DNA of 64,000 nucleotides from Kitasatospora sp. A2-31 (lineage in GTDB: Bacteria > Actinomycetota > Actinomycetes > Streptomycetales > Streptomycetaceae): NCBI RefSeq assembly GCF_022288725.1, contig NZ_JAKNTA010000008.1, positions 248,001 to 312,000 of the forward strand. Reading direction: 5' to 3'. The position numbers were made by a program, and so were the translations under genes. Below, piece after piece: positions 49,487 to 57,303 of this stretch; position 1 is the first letter of the stretch, and every line of letters begins with the position of its first letter. The notes under the pieces were generated by a model. That model was given only the letters and a program-made list of their open reading frames with translations, did no database searches and was not told the origin of the DNA.

Positions 49487-50086
49487 GTGGTCAAGCAGGA
49501 ACGTGCGGGGAGGACGAGGCAGGCCGTGCTGCTCGCCGCGGCGGACGCGTTCGCGGAGGCCGGCTTCGAAGCGGCCAACCTGGTGGACATCAGCCGCCGC
49601 GCGGGCGTCAGCAAGGGCGCGCTCTACTTCCACTTCGTCTCCAAGCAGGCGCTGGCCGACGGGGTCCGGGCGGCGGCCGCCCGCGAGATCGGCTCGGCCG
49701 CCCTGCGTGCCCGGCGTGCCGGCGGCCCGGCCCTCCAGGGCCTGATCGACTTCTCGCACGAACTGGCCCGGCTGCTGCGCGAGGACGTGCTGGTGCGGGC
49801 CGGTGTCCAGCTCGGCCAGGGCGCCCGGTTCGGCGCCGGGGCCGCCTGGCGGAGCCTCAGCGAGGTGTTCCGCCGCCTGCTGGACCGTGCCGCCGCCGCG
49901 GGTGAGCTGCACCCGGGGGTGGACCTGCGGCAGGCCGCGGACCTGCTCACCACCCTGGCGGCCGGCCTGGTGCTGTTCGCCCCCGAGGACGCCGGCCGGC
50001 TGCGGCCGGAGGCCGTGCGCGGCCTCTGGGCCGCGGCCCTGCCCGCCCTGGTGCCGGCCGACCGCTGCTCGGCGTACCGGACCTGA
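49487..50086 (+). CDS. TetR-family regulator of the gamma-butyrolactone receptor type
   Basis: A 199-residue TetR protein. The N-terminus VKQERAGRTRQAVLLAAADA, AFAEAGFEAANLVDISRRAG, VSKGALYFHFVSKQALADGV is the ScbR/ArpA DNA-binding domain pattern. The helical ligand domain is shorter than in ScbR and ends CSAYRT. It is divergent from the afsA-like gene, the classical arrangement for a receptor and its signal synthase. The GTG at 49487 follows GGAGGGG by 4-5 nt. An ARE-like site lies over its promoter, suggesting autorepression relieved by butyrolactone. It could also be a pseudo-receptor that does not bind the signal. Confidence 0.85.
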   Translation: MVKQERAGRTRQAVLLAAADAFAEAGFEAANLVDISRRAGVSKGALYFHFVSKQALADGVRAAAAREIGSAALRARRAGGPALQGLIDFSHELARLLREDVLVRAGVQLGQGARFGAGAAWRSLSEVFRRLLDRAAAAGELHPGVDLRQAADLLTTLAAGLVLFAPEDAGRLRPEAVRGLWAAALPALVPADRCSAYRT

Positions 50087-50134
50087 GGCCGCGCCACCGC
50101 ACCCGGAACCGGGCCGGCGGCACCTGAGCCCGGC

Positions 50135-50827
50135 TCAGTCGCCGGTGCCGGTGCCGGTGCCGGTGCCGGTGCCCGTGACCGGGTCGGGGACGGGCGAGGG
50201 CTCGGGGCCACGGCCCGGCGCCCGCTCGGCCACGCTGATCCGGGCCAGCGCGTCCGGCTGGACCAGCCCCGGCAGCAGCATCGTCCAGAGGTCGGCCATC
50301 CGCTGCAACAGGTCGCGTCGGCCGGTCAGCACCTGCGAGCTGAGCTGGATCCCGGTGACCGCTCCGGTGATCACCCCGGCGGCCGCCGCCGGGTCCAGGC
50401 CGGGGTGCAGGTCTCCCGCGTCGCGCGCCTGCTCCAGCAGTGCGCGCGCCGCGTCGGACCAGCGCTGGTAGGCGGCGATCTGCGGCTGGGTGAAGCTGCC
50501 GTGCTCGATGGTCAGCCGGATGCTGCCGCGCACCATCGGGTCGTCCACCAGGGCGTGGGCGAAGGCGTAGCCGAGGTCGATCAGGGTCTGCACCGGGCTG
50601 TCCGAGGTCGGCCGCCAGGTGGCGAGCCAGGCGCCCTGCCCCTCGATCACCGCGAGCGCGAGCTCCTCCTTGGAGCCGAAGTGGAAGTACAGCGCGCCCT
50701 TGGTGACGCCGGCCCGCTCCAGGATCTCCGACATGGTGGCGGCGGCGTAGCCGCGCTCGTCGAACACCTCGGCCGCGGCGAGGAGTACCGCCTGGCGCGT
50801 CGCCAGTGCCCGGGCCTGCCTGGCCAT
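50135..50827 (-). CDS. Second TetR-family gamma-butyrolactone receptor-type regulator
   Basis: A 230-residue protein closer to ScbR/ArpA than its neighbour: MARQARALATRQAVLLAAAE, VFDERGYAAATMSEILERAG, VTKGALYFHFGSKEELALAV, then a ligand domain with WSDAARALLEQARDAGDLHP and GVITGAVTGIQLSSQVLTGR. The tail ends in a run of Gly-Thr pairs encoded by a hexanucleotide repeat. The ATG follows AGGGAGG by 5 nt. Repeated GGTA/TACC half-sites lie upstream. It is convergent with the first receptor. Having two such regulators beside one synthase recalls receptor/pseudo-receptor pairs. Confidence 0.86.
   Translation of the reverse strand: MARQARALATRQAVLLAAAEVFDERGYAAATMSEILERAGVTKGALYFHFGSKEELALAVIEGQGAWLATWRPTSDSPVQTLIDLGYAFAHALVDDPMVRGSIRLTIEHGSFTQPQIAAYQRWSDAARALLEQARDAGDLHPGLDPAAAAGVITGAVTGIQLSSQVLTGRRDLLQRMADLWTMLLPGLVQPDALARISVAERAPGRGPEPSPVPDPVTGTGTGTGTGTGD
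50141..50170. repeat. Hexanucleotide repeat, five copies of GCCGGT
   Basis: Five perfect GCCGGT units encode the C-terminal Gly-Thr repeat of the second receptor-type regulator. Slippage would change tail length without breaking the frame. Confidence 0.9.
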
Positions 50828-50899
50828 CGCAGCCTCCCTGGAATGCTCTCGTACTCGGCGGCGGCCGATCCTACGGGGGCCGACGGGGCGGGGAATCGC

Positions 50900-50923
50900 A
50901 TACCGTCCAGTAGGTATTCTACC
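50900..50923 (-). promoter_or_regulatory. Possible operator upstream of the second receptor gene
   Basis: ATACC (50900-50904), GGTAT (50913-50917) and TACC (50920-50923) make two overlapping inverted repeats, ATACC-N8-GGTAT and GGTATTCTACC, about 75-95 nt before the start. Plausible for autoregulation by a TetR dimer. Confidence 0.45.
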
Positions 50924-50976
50924 GAGCCGCCCGTCACGGGCCCGGGGTGCGAGGGCCCCGCAGGCGCCGGGAACGG

Positions 50977-51013
50977 CGACGGCCGGCCACCCGGAGGGGG
51001 TGGCCGGCCGTCG
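50977..51013 (-). terminator. Terminator after accE
   Basis: A perfect 16-bp stem (50977-50992 with 50998-51013) and 5-nt loop follow the accE stop by 19 nt on its strand. Confidence 0.85.
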
Positions 51014-51032
51014 GTCGGATGCTGCGGGGCCG

Positions 51033-51245
51033 TCAGGCGGCCTGCTGCCAGCTGACCGGCGAGAAGTACGCCGGGCGGCGCTCCAGGCGGTGCCAGTTGG
51101 CGATCGGCTCGACCGGCGCCACGGCGGCGGCGGCCTGCTGGGCGGCCGCGGCGCGGGCCATCAGCACGGCGGTCAGGGCGGCGAGCTCCTCGTCGGAGAG
51201 CGAGCCGCGGACGACGCGGACGAGTGGTTCGGCGGAAGCGGTCAT
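51033..51245 (-). CDS. accE: Acyl-CoA carboxylase epsilon subunit
   Basis: A 70-residue protein with the epsilon-subunit pattern: VRVVRGSLSDEELAALTAVL, an Ala-rich helix (MARAAAAQQAAAAVAPVEPI), then ANWHRLERRPAYFSPVSW. The small epsilon subunit is found in actinobacterial acyl-CoA carboxylases and stabilises the beta hexamer. It follows the beta-subunit gene by 55 nt on the same strand and ends the operon. Confidence 0.88.
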   Translation of the reverse strand: MTASAEPLVRVVRGSLSDEELAALTAVLMARAAAAQQAAAAVAPVEPIANWHRLERRPAYFSPVSWQQAA

Positions 51246-51300
51246 GGTGTTGGTTTCTCCCCCGGCACGTTTCTGGTGAATGGTCAGCAGAACTGCGGTG

Positions 51301-52902
51301 CTACATGGGCGGGTTGCCGTGCTTGCGGCTCGGCAGGTCGGCGTGCTTGGTGCGGAGCATGGCGAGCGAGGAGGCCAGGACCTGGCGGGTCTCGGCGGGG
51401 TCGATGACGTCGTCCACGAGGCCGCGCTCGGCCGCGTAGTACGGGTGCATCAGCTCGGTCTTGTACTCCTTGATCTTCTGGGCGCGCATCGCCTCGGGGT
51501 CCTCGGCGCCGTTGATGTCGCGGCGGAAGATCACGTTGGCGGCGCCCTCGGCGCCCATGACGGCGATCTCGTTGGTCGGCCAGGCGAACGAGAGGTCCGC
51601 GCCGATCGAACGGGAGTCCATCACGATGTACGCGCCGCCGTAGGCCTTGCGCAGGATCAGCTGGATGCGCGGCACGGTGGCGTTGCAGTACGCGTACAGC
51701 AGCTTGGCGCCGTGCCGGATGATGCCGTCGTGCTCCTGGTCGACGCCGGGCAGGAAGCCGGGGACGTCGAGCATGGTGACCAGCGGGATGTTGAAGGCGT
51801 CGCACATCTGGACGAAGCGCGCGGCCTTCTCGCTCGCGTTGATGTCGAGCACACCGGCCAGCGACTGCGGCTGGTTGGCGATGATGCCGGTGACGTGCCC
51901 GTCGATCCGCGCCAGCACGCAGAGCACGTTGGTGGCCCAGCGCTCGTGGACCTCCAGGTACTCGCCGTGGTCGACGATCTCCTCGATCACCTTGCGCATG
52001 TCGTACGGGCGGTTGCCGTCGACCGGCACCAGGTCGAGCAGCGCGTCGTTGCGGCGGTCCACCGGGTCGTCGTTGACGACGGTCGGCGGCATCTCGCGGT
52101 TGTTCTGCGGCAGCAGCGACAGGAGGTAGCGGACCTCCTCGATGCAGGACTGCTCGTCGTCGTAGGCGAAGTGCGAGACGCCGGAGACCCCGGAGTGGAC
52201 GTCGGCGCCGCCCAGGCCGTTCTGGCTGATCTTCTCGCCGGTCACGGCCTGGACCACGTCCGGGCCGGTGATGAACATCTGCGAGGTCTCGCGGACCATG
52301 AACACGAAGTCCGTCAGGGCCGGGGAGTACGCGGCGCCGCCGGCGCACGGGCCGAGCATCACCGAGATCTGCGGGATGACACCGGAGGCCCGGGTGTTGC
52401 GCTGGAAGATGCCGCCGTAGCCGGCCAGGGCGGTGACGCCCTCCTGGATGCGGGCGCCGGCGCCGTCGTTCAGCGACACCAGCGGCGCACCGGCCGCGAT
52501 GGCCATGTCCATGATCTTGTGGATCTTCTGCGCGTGGGCCTCGCCCAGCGCGCCGCCGAAGATGCGGAAGTCATGGGCGTAGGTGAAGACCGTCCGGCCG
52601 TGCACCGTGCCCCAGCCGACGACGACGCCGTCGGTGTGCGGCTTCTTCGCCTCCAGGCCGAAGCCGGTGGCGCGGTGTCGGCGCAGCGGCTCCACCTCGC
52701 GGAACGAGCCCTCGTCGAGCAGCAGCTCGATGCGCTCACGGGCGGTCAGCTTGCCCTTGGCGTGCTGGGCCTCGGTGGCCTTCTCGCTCGGGCCTCGGCG
52801 GACCTGGTCGCGCAGTTCGTGCAGCTCGGCGACCCGCCCGTGGGCGTCGGCCGGGATCTCGGGGATCTCGTCGCCGACCGGCGCCTCATGCACAACCGTC
52901 AT
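51301..52902 (-). CDS. Acyl-CoA carboxylase beta (carboxyltransferase) subunit
   Basis: A 533-residue AccB/PccB-type carboxyltransferase that moves CO2 from biotin to acetyl- or propionyl-CoA. It gives malonyl-CoA or methylmalonyl-CoA for fatty acid and polyketide synthesis. N-terminal elements include KGKLTARERIELLLDEGSFR and PLVSLNDGAGARIQEGVTAL. The oxyanion-hole Gly pairs lie in MLGPCAGGAAYSPALTDF and LRKAYGGAYIVMDSR. The specificity-determining Asp region FVQMCDAFNIPLVTMLDVPG is present. The ATG at 52902 has GGAG 9 nt upstream. The biotin-carrying alpha subunit is not in the window. Confidence 0.95.
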   Translation of the reverse strand: MTVVHEAPVGDEIPEIPADAHGRVAELHELRDQVRRGPSEKATEAQHAKGKLTARERIELLLDEGSFREVEPLRRHRATGFGLEAKKPHTDGVVVGWGTVHGRTVFTYAHDFRIFGGALGEAHAQKIHKIMDMAIAAGAPLVSLNDGAGARIQEGVTALAGYGGIFQRNTRASGVIPQISVMLGPCAGGAAYSPALTDFVFMVRETSQMFITGPDVVQAVTGEKISQNGLGGADVHSGVSGVSHFAYDDEQSCIEEVRYLLSLLPQNNREMPPTVVNDDPVDRRNDALLDLVPVDGNRPYDMRKVIEEIVDHGEYLEVHERWATNVLCVLARIDGHVTGIIANQPQSLAGVLDINASEKAARFVQMCDAFNIPLVTMLDVPGFLPGVDQEHDGIIRHGAKLLYAYCNATVPRIQLILRKAYGGAYIVMDSRSIGADLSFAWPTNEIAVMGAEGAANVIFRRDINGAEDPEAMRAQKIKEYKTELMHPYYAAERGLVDDVIDPAETRQVLASSLAMLRTKHADLPSRKHGNPPM

Positions 52903-53339
52903 CTCGAACCACTCCAAGGGTGAGGGAACTGTCCGACAGCCAACGTCTGCATTGCCCCCGGCTGCGAATCACTTCTTCACTTATGACTGTACGAGGGGCC
53001 CGGCGCTGGTTTCGGCGTCGATTCCGTACAAGGTCGCGTCCGTTTAGATGTCAGGGCTGTACAGAAACCGAGGGCGGGCCCTGTGATCGGACAGTGTCCG
53101 TTCGATTACCCGAAGCTGTCGTCCGAGTGGCGGTCCGATGATCTGAACGGAAGGAAACGTGCAGGTCAGCCCAGGCGGACGGGGGCCCGGACGGGGCTCC
53201 TCAAGGGGGTCGATAGCCGGATTTCAGCGGAGTGTGCTGGGCGGCCCGAGGCGGCTCCGGGCGCCGATCAGTCGTAGGGAAGCGCCAAAAACAGCGAGGC
53301 CCACCCGGGAGGCTCCGGGTGGGCCGTCCGAGGGAGCGC
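52903..53339. other. Intergenic region upstream of the carboxylase genes
   Basis: These 437 bp contain no convincing gene. Near the carboxylase start there is a direct repeat (TCACTTCT/TCACTTAT, 52969-52984) that could be a regulator site. Farther out are several TGTAC motifs (about 52987, 53026, 53057) and the palindrome GGACAGTGTCC (53089-53099). A short open frame at 53083-53277 has no ribosome-binding site or recognisable product. Confidence 0.5.
53298..53325 (-). terminator. Rho-independent terminator with a U-tract after the PLDc_N gene
   Basis: An 11-bp stem (53298-53308 with 53315-53325) lies 14 nt after the stop. On the minus strand it is followed by TCGCTGTTTTTGG, a rare true T-run in this GC-rich window. 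Confidence 0.88.
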
Positions 53340-53744
53340 TCAGCTCTTGCGGCCGTCCTCCGGCTCGTCCTTGCCCCGCAGCTCCTCCTCGCGGCGGCGC
53401 AGGTCGGCCTCCCACCGCTTGAGCATGTCCTCGTGCCGGTTGTCGTCCTTCTTCAACGACGCTAGGAATTCGGGGTCGTCGTCCGGCGCGAGCGGTCGGC
53501 CGCCGCGCGCGCGCTCGTACTCGGGATAGCCGGTGGTGCGGCCCGCCGTGCGGGGCTGCAGCGCGCCGCGCTGCTTGCCGGCCACCAGCCAGGCGATCGA
53601 GCCGACCAGCGGGAAGAGCAGCACGATGATCACCCAGACCACCTTGGGGAGGTGCTTCACCTCTTCCTCGGGCGTGGTCAGGCAGTCGATGAACGCCCAC
53701 ACCCAGAGGGCGAGCGGGAGTACGAAGGTCAGGATCCTCAGCAC
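53340..53744 (-). CDS. PLD-nuclease N-terminal (PLDc_N) domain membrane protein
   Basis: A 134-residue protein with two membrane helices (LRILTFVLPLALWVWAFIDC and VWVIIVLLFPLVGSIAWLVA) forming the PLDc_N hairpin. A polar, strongly charged tail follows, ending EELRGKDEPEDGRKS, with heptad-like spacing that suggests a coiled coil. The domain normally anchors phospholipase D-like proteins, but here it stands alone, as is common in actinobacteria. The GTG at 53744 has GGGGGAG 9 nt upstream. It is divergent from the UbiD gene. Function is unknown. Confidence 0.83.
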   Translation of the reverse strand: MLRILTFVLPLALWVWAFIDCLTTPEEEVKHLPKVVWVIIVLLFPLVGSIAWLVAGKQRGALQPRTAGRTTGYPEYERARGGRPLAPDDDPEFLASLKKDDNRHEDMLKRWEADLRRREEELRGKDEPEDGRKS

Positions 53745-53853
53745 GGCGGCGATCTCCCCCGGCGGCGGTGGCGGCGGGCGCCGCGAACCGCTGGACGGCT
53801 TCGACGGGGGCCCTTGACCGAGCCAGGCTATCGGGTGGCGGATACTGACTGGC

Positions 53854-55311
53854 ATGGCATACGACGATCTCCGTTCGTTTCTGCGGGCCCTCGACCGCGA
53901 GGGCGATCTCAAGCGCATCAGGGCCGAGGTGGACCCCCATCTGGAGATCGGCGAGATCGTCGACCGGGTGCAGAAGGCCAAGGGCCCGGCCCTGCTCTTC
54001 GAGAACGTCAAGGGCTCCTCGATGCCGCTGGCGATGAACGTCTTCGGCACCGAGCGCCGGCTCGCCAAGGCGCTCGGGCTCAAGGGCCCCGACGACATCG
54101 CCGACAAGATCGCCGGTCTGCTGAAGCCCGAGCTGCCGCAGGGCTTCACCGGCTTCCGGGACGCCTTCGGCAAGCTCGCCTCGATGGCCCACGTGCCGCC
54201 GAAGCACGTGAAGTCCACCGACGCCCCGGTGCACGAGGTCGTGCTCACCGGCGAGGACGTCAACCTGGACGAGTTGCCGGCCCTCTTCACCTGGCCGCTC
54301 GACGGCGGCTCCTTCTTCAACCTCGGGCTCACCCACACCAAGGACCCGGACACCGGAGTCCGCAACCTCGGCCTGTACCGGCTCCAGCGGCACGACCGCC
54401 GGACCATCGGCATGCACTGGCAGATCCACAAGGACAGCCGCAACCACTACGCGGTCGCCGCGAGGCGCGGCGAGCGGCTGCCGGTCGCGATCGCCTTCGG
54501 CTGCCCGCCGGCCGTCACCTACGCGGCCACCGCCCCGCTGCCCGGCGACATCGACGAGTACCTGTTCGCCGGCTTCGTCGCGGGCGAGCGGGTGAAGATG
54601 GTCGACTGCAAGACGGTGCCGCTGCAGGTCCCGGCCGACGCCGAGGTGGTCCTGGAGGGCTGGCTGGAGCCGGGCGAGATGCTGCCGGAGGGGCCGTTCG
54701 GCGACCACACCGGCTTCTACACGCCGCAGGAGCCGTTCCCGGCGCTGAAGATCGACTGCGTGACGATGCGCCGCCGCCCGATCCTGCAGTCCATCGTGGT
54801 CGGCCGGCCGCCGACGGAGGACGGCCCGCTGGGCAAGTTCACCGAGCGGTTCTTCCTGCCGCTGCTGAAGGTGATCATCCCGGACATCGTCGACTACGAC
54901 CTGCCCGAGGCCGGCGGCTTCCACAACTGCGTGATCGTCTCGATCGACAAGAAGTACCCCAAGCACGCCCAGAAGACGATGCACGCGATCTGGGGCGCGC
55001 ACATGATGTCGCTGACCAAGCTGATCATCGTGGTGGACTCCGACTGCGACGTCCACGACTACCAGGAAGTGGCCTGGCGGGCCTTCGGCAACGTCGACTA
55101 CAGCCGCGACCTCACCGTCGTCGAGGGCCCGGTCGACCACCTCGACCACGCCTCGTACCAGCAGTTCTGGGGCGGCAAGGCGGGCATCGACGCCACCCGC
55201 AAGCTGCCCGAGGAGGGCTACACCCGGGACGGCGGCTGGCCCGAGATGGTCTCCTCCGACCCGGCCACCGCCGCCCTGGTCGACCGCCGCTGGAAGGAGT
55301 ACGGGCTCTGA
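53854..55311 (+). CDS. UbiD-family decarboxylase, probably in futalosine-route menaquinone synthesis
   Basis: A 485-residue UbiD-fold decarboxylase that would use prenylated FMN. Features include LRAEVDPHLEIGEIVDRVQK, PALLFENVKG, the IGMHWQIHKDSRNHYAV segment with metal and prFMN contacts, a PEGPFGDHTGFY motif with catalytic Glu, and a C-terminal trimer tail. It overlaps a UbiA-type gene, the pairing of the late menaquinone steps described in S. coelicolor (MqnL/MqnP type, from memory). The ATG at 53854 lies 7 nt after GATACT with no ribosome-binding site, so the mRNA is probably leaderless. Confidence 0.9.
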   Translation: MAYDDLRSFLRALDREGDLKRIRAEVDPHLEIGEIVDRVQKAKGPALLFENVKGSSMPLAMNVFGTERRLAKALGLKGPDDIADKIAGLLKPELPQGFTGFRDAFGKLASMAHVPPKHVKSTDAPVHEVVLTGEDVNLDELPALFTWPLDGGSFFNLGLTHTKDPDTGVRNLGLYRLQRHDRRTIGMHWQIHKDSRNHYAVAARRGERLPVAIAFGCPPAVTYAATAPLPGDIDEYLFAGFVAGERVKMVDCKTVPLQVPADAEVVLEGWLEPGEMLPEGPFGDHTGFYTPQEPFPALKIDCVTMRRRPILQSIVVGRPPTEDGPLGKFTERFFLPLLKVIIPDIVDYDLPEAGGFHNCVIVSIDKKYPKHAQKTMHAIWGAHMMSLTKLIIVVDSDCDVHDYQEVAWRAFGNVDYSRDLTVVEGPVDHLDHASYQQFWGGKAGIDATRKLPEEGYTRDGGWPEMVSSDPATAALVDRRWKEYGL

Positions 55312-56216
55312 TGAGCACCGCTGCCGCCCTCCCCGAGGTCCCGCCGGGCAAGGTCAAGGCCTTCCTGCGGCTGGTGATGATCGAACACTCGGTCTTCGCC
55401 CTGCCGTTCGCCTACATCGCCGCCCTCACCGCGATGTTCCTCGCCGACAAGCGGGTGCACTGGGGCGAGCTGTTCATCGTCACCGTCTGCATGGTCGGCC
55501 TGCGGACCTTCGCGATGGCCGCCAACCGGATCATCGACCGCGAGATCGACGCCCGGAACCCGCGCACCGCCGGCCGCGAGCTGGTCACCGGCGCCGTCGC
55601 GGTGAAGACCGCGTACATCGGCTCGGCGATCGCGCTGGTGGTCTTCCTGGGCGCGGCCGCCCTGCTGAACCCGCTCTGCCTGGCGCTCGCGCCGGTCGCC
55701 GTGGTGCCGATGGTGGTCTACCCCTACGGCAAGCGGTTCACTGACTTCCCGCAGGCGATCCTGGGCCTGGCCCAGGCGATGGGCCCGGTCGGCGCCTGGC
55801 TGGCCGTCACCGGCTCGTGGTCCTGGGACGCGGTCGTGCTCGGCGCGGCGGTGGGGATCTGGATCGGCGGCTTCGACCTGATCTACGCCTGCCAGGACGT
55901 CGAGTCGGACCGCGAGGGCGGCGTGCGCTCGGTGCCGGCCCGCTTCGGGATCCCGGCGGCGGTGTGGGGAGCCCGCGTCTGCCACGTGCTCACCACGTTG
56001 CTGCTCGGCTGGTACGCGGTGCTGACCGGCGCCGGCGTCGCCTTCTGGACCGGCCTCGCCGTCGTGGCCGGCGCCTTCGTCTACGAGCACACCATCGTGA
56101 GGCCGAACGACCTGTCGAAGCTGAACCGGGCGTTCTTCCAGACGAACGGGTTCGTCGGGATCTCGCTGTTCTTCTTCGCGCTGGTCGACCTGGTCGTGCG
56201 CGGCCTGGGGATCTGA
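55311..56216 (+). CDS. UbiA-family prenyltransferase, probably menaquinone-specific
   Basis: A 301-residue membrane prenyltransferase with about nine helices. The first Asp-rich motif is NRIIDREIDARNPRTAGREL and the second is YACQDVESDREGGVRSVPAR; both bind Mg-prenyl diphosphate. It would attach the polyprenyl side chain to an aromatic acid in menaquinone synthesis, next to the UbiD step. Its ATG overlaps the UbiD stop (TGATG), so the two are translationally coupled. A hairpin lying within the 3' end of the opposite gene may terminate the transcript. Confidence 0.9.
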   Translation: MSTAAALPEVPPGKVKAFLRLVMIEHSVFALPFAYIAALTAMFLADKRVHWGELFIVTVCMVGLRTFAMAANRIIDREIDARNPRTAGRELVTGAVAVKTAYIGSAIALVVFLGAAALLNPLCLALAPVAVVPMVVYPYGKRFTDFPQAILGLAQAMGPVGAWLAVTGSWSWDAVVLGAAVGIWIGGFDLIYACQDVESDREGGVRSVPARFGIPAAVWGARVCHVLTTLLLGWYAVLTGAGVAFWTGLAVVAGAFVYEHTIVRPNDLSKLNRAFFQTNGFVGISLFFFALVDLVVRGLGI

Positions 56217-56229
56217 CCCCCGCGCGCGG

Positions 56230-56442
56230 CTACCGGGCGCCCTCGTCGAGCGTGTGCTTGACGAGGGCGTTCGCGTGTCCGTGACCGAGGCCGTGCTCGG
56301 CCTTCAGCCAGGCGACCAGCTCCATGTGCTTGGTGAGCGGGGAGGAGCGGATCAGGTCCTTCCAGTGCGCGATCGGCCGGCCGTACTTCTTCTCGATGGA
56401 GGGGAAGTAGCTGGCGGGGCCCTTGACGGCGTCGGTGCTCAT
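56230..56442 (-). CDS. DUF4287 domain protein
   Basis: A 70-residue protein, nearly all one DUF4287 domain: STDAVKGPASYFPSIEKKYG, RPIAHWKDLIRSSPLTKHME, LVAWLKAEHGLGHGHANALV, KHTLDEGAR. The family has a helix-hairpin-like fold in actinobacteria and proteobacteria and no proven role. AGGAGAAC lies before the ATG. It is transcribed after the DUF998-like gene, with a 51-nt gap, and could be co-transcribed with it. Confidence 0.85.
   Translation of the reverse strand: MSTDAVKGPASYFPSIEKKYGRPIAHWKDLIRSSPLTKHMELVAWLKAEHGLGHGHANALVKHTLDEGAR
56238..56269. terminator. Terminator hairpin inside the 3' end of the DUF4287 gene
   Basis: A perfect 10-bp stem (56238-56247 with 56260-56269) encodes the last residues of the convergent small gene and can also stop the UbiA transcript 22 nt after its stop codon. 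Confidence 0.6.
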
Positions 56443-56493
56443 GGCAGCGGTTCTCCTGTCAGGTCGTCAGTTCGATCTTGCCGGGGATGATTC

Positions 56494-57135
56494 TCACGCA
56501 GAGAGCCGGACGGCGACAGCGCTCAGCCAGGCGAGTCCGAGCGCGGCGCCGATGGTGAAGGCCATGACGGTGGCGCCGGAGCCGGCGAAGCCGGCCAGCA
56601 CGCCGAGCGGCATCAGGCGCGAGGCGATCGCCCAGCCGCGGCGGCCGGTGGCGGCGAAGTATCGGGCGAGGACGAGGAACGCGGCGCAGAGCGCGAGGTA
56701 GCCGACCGCGCCGCCGACCATGTGGACGGCGCCGTGGGCGCTCAGCCCGGTCACCCGGCCCTCGGGGGCGCCGACCGGGAACCCGGCCCCGGGGTCGGCC
56801 TCGAAGGCCGAGCTGAGGAGGAACGACGTGCCGAACACCGCGACCAGGCGGGGCGCCCAGGTGCCGCCGGGGCGGTTGCGCAGGGCCTGGTGGAGGCCGG
56901 CGGCGCCGGCGAGGATCAGGACGCCGGCGAGGAGGAAGTTCGCGGTCTGGGTCCAGCCGGCGTCGCCGAGGGCGAGCTGGCTGATGGCGTTGCGGGAGAA
57001 GTCGAAGCCTTCGCGGGTGAGGCCCTGGGCGATGCCCGCGGTGAGGAACAGCGGCCCCGCGAGAGCGCCCGCGGCGAGGAGGGTCCGGGTCGCGGGGGCG
57101 GTGGCGAGCGGGGCGGCGGTGAGCGTGTTGGTCAT
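56494..57135 (-). CDS. DUF998-family integral membrane protein
   Basis: About 213 residues with six hydrophobic segments (for example LLAAGALAGPLFLTAGIAQG, ANFLLAGVLILAGAAGLHQA, LVAVFGTSFLLSSAFEADPG and GGAVGYLALCAAFLVLARYF). The FDFSRNAISQLALGDAGW and EGRVTGLSAHGAVHM elements are typical of DUF998 proteins. No biochemical role is known. The start is uncertain: ATG 57135 (MTNTLTAA) is chosen as nearest the first helix, while ATG 57168 and 57180 are in frame and none has a good ribosome-binding site. Confidence 0.78.
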   Translation of the reverse strand: MTNTLTAAPLATAPATRTLLAAGALAGPLFLTAGIAQGLTREGFDFSRNAISQLALGDAGWTQTANFLLAGVLILAGAAGLHQALRNRPGGTWAPRLVAVFGTSFLLSSAFEADPGAGFPVGAPEGRVTGLSAHGAVHMVGGAVGYLALCAAFLVLARYFAATGRRGWAIASRLMPLGVLAGFAGSGATVMAFTIGAALGLAWLSAVAVRLSA

Positions 57136-57303
57136 GCCGGTAAGACCGGGGGAGTGGGCGGAACTCATCGCCGGCATGGATGTGATCTGGGTCACGCGCT
57201 GGTGTGACAAGCCCACTATCGCTGTTCCTGTCCCGGCGGCCGTGGCGGCTGACTAGTGTGGGCGGCCTGAGGCCCAAACACCGGTTCCTTGAAGGAGCAT
57301 GGC

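Noticed and set aside
53095..53125. A TpsiC-arm-like CCGTTCGATTAC suggesting a tRNA
   Set aside because: No acceptor or anticodon stems can be formed around it.
53083..53277. A possible 64-residue gene upstream of the carboxylase operon
   Set aside because: No ribosome-binding site, no family resemblance and an irregular third-position pattern.
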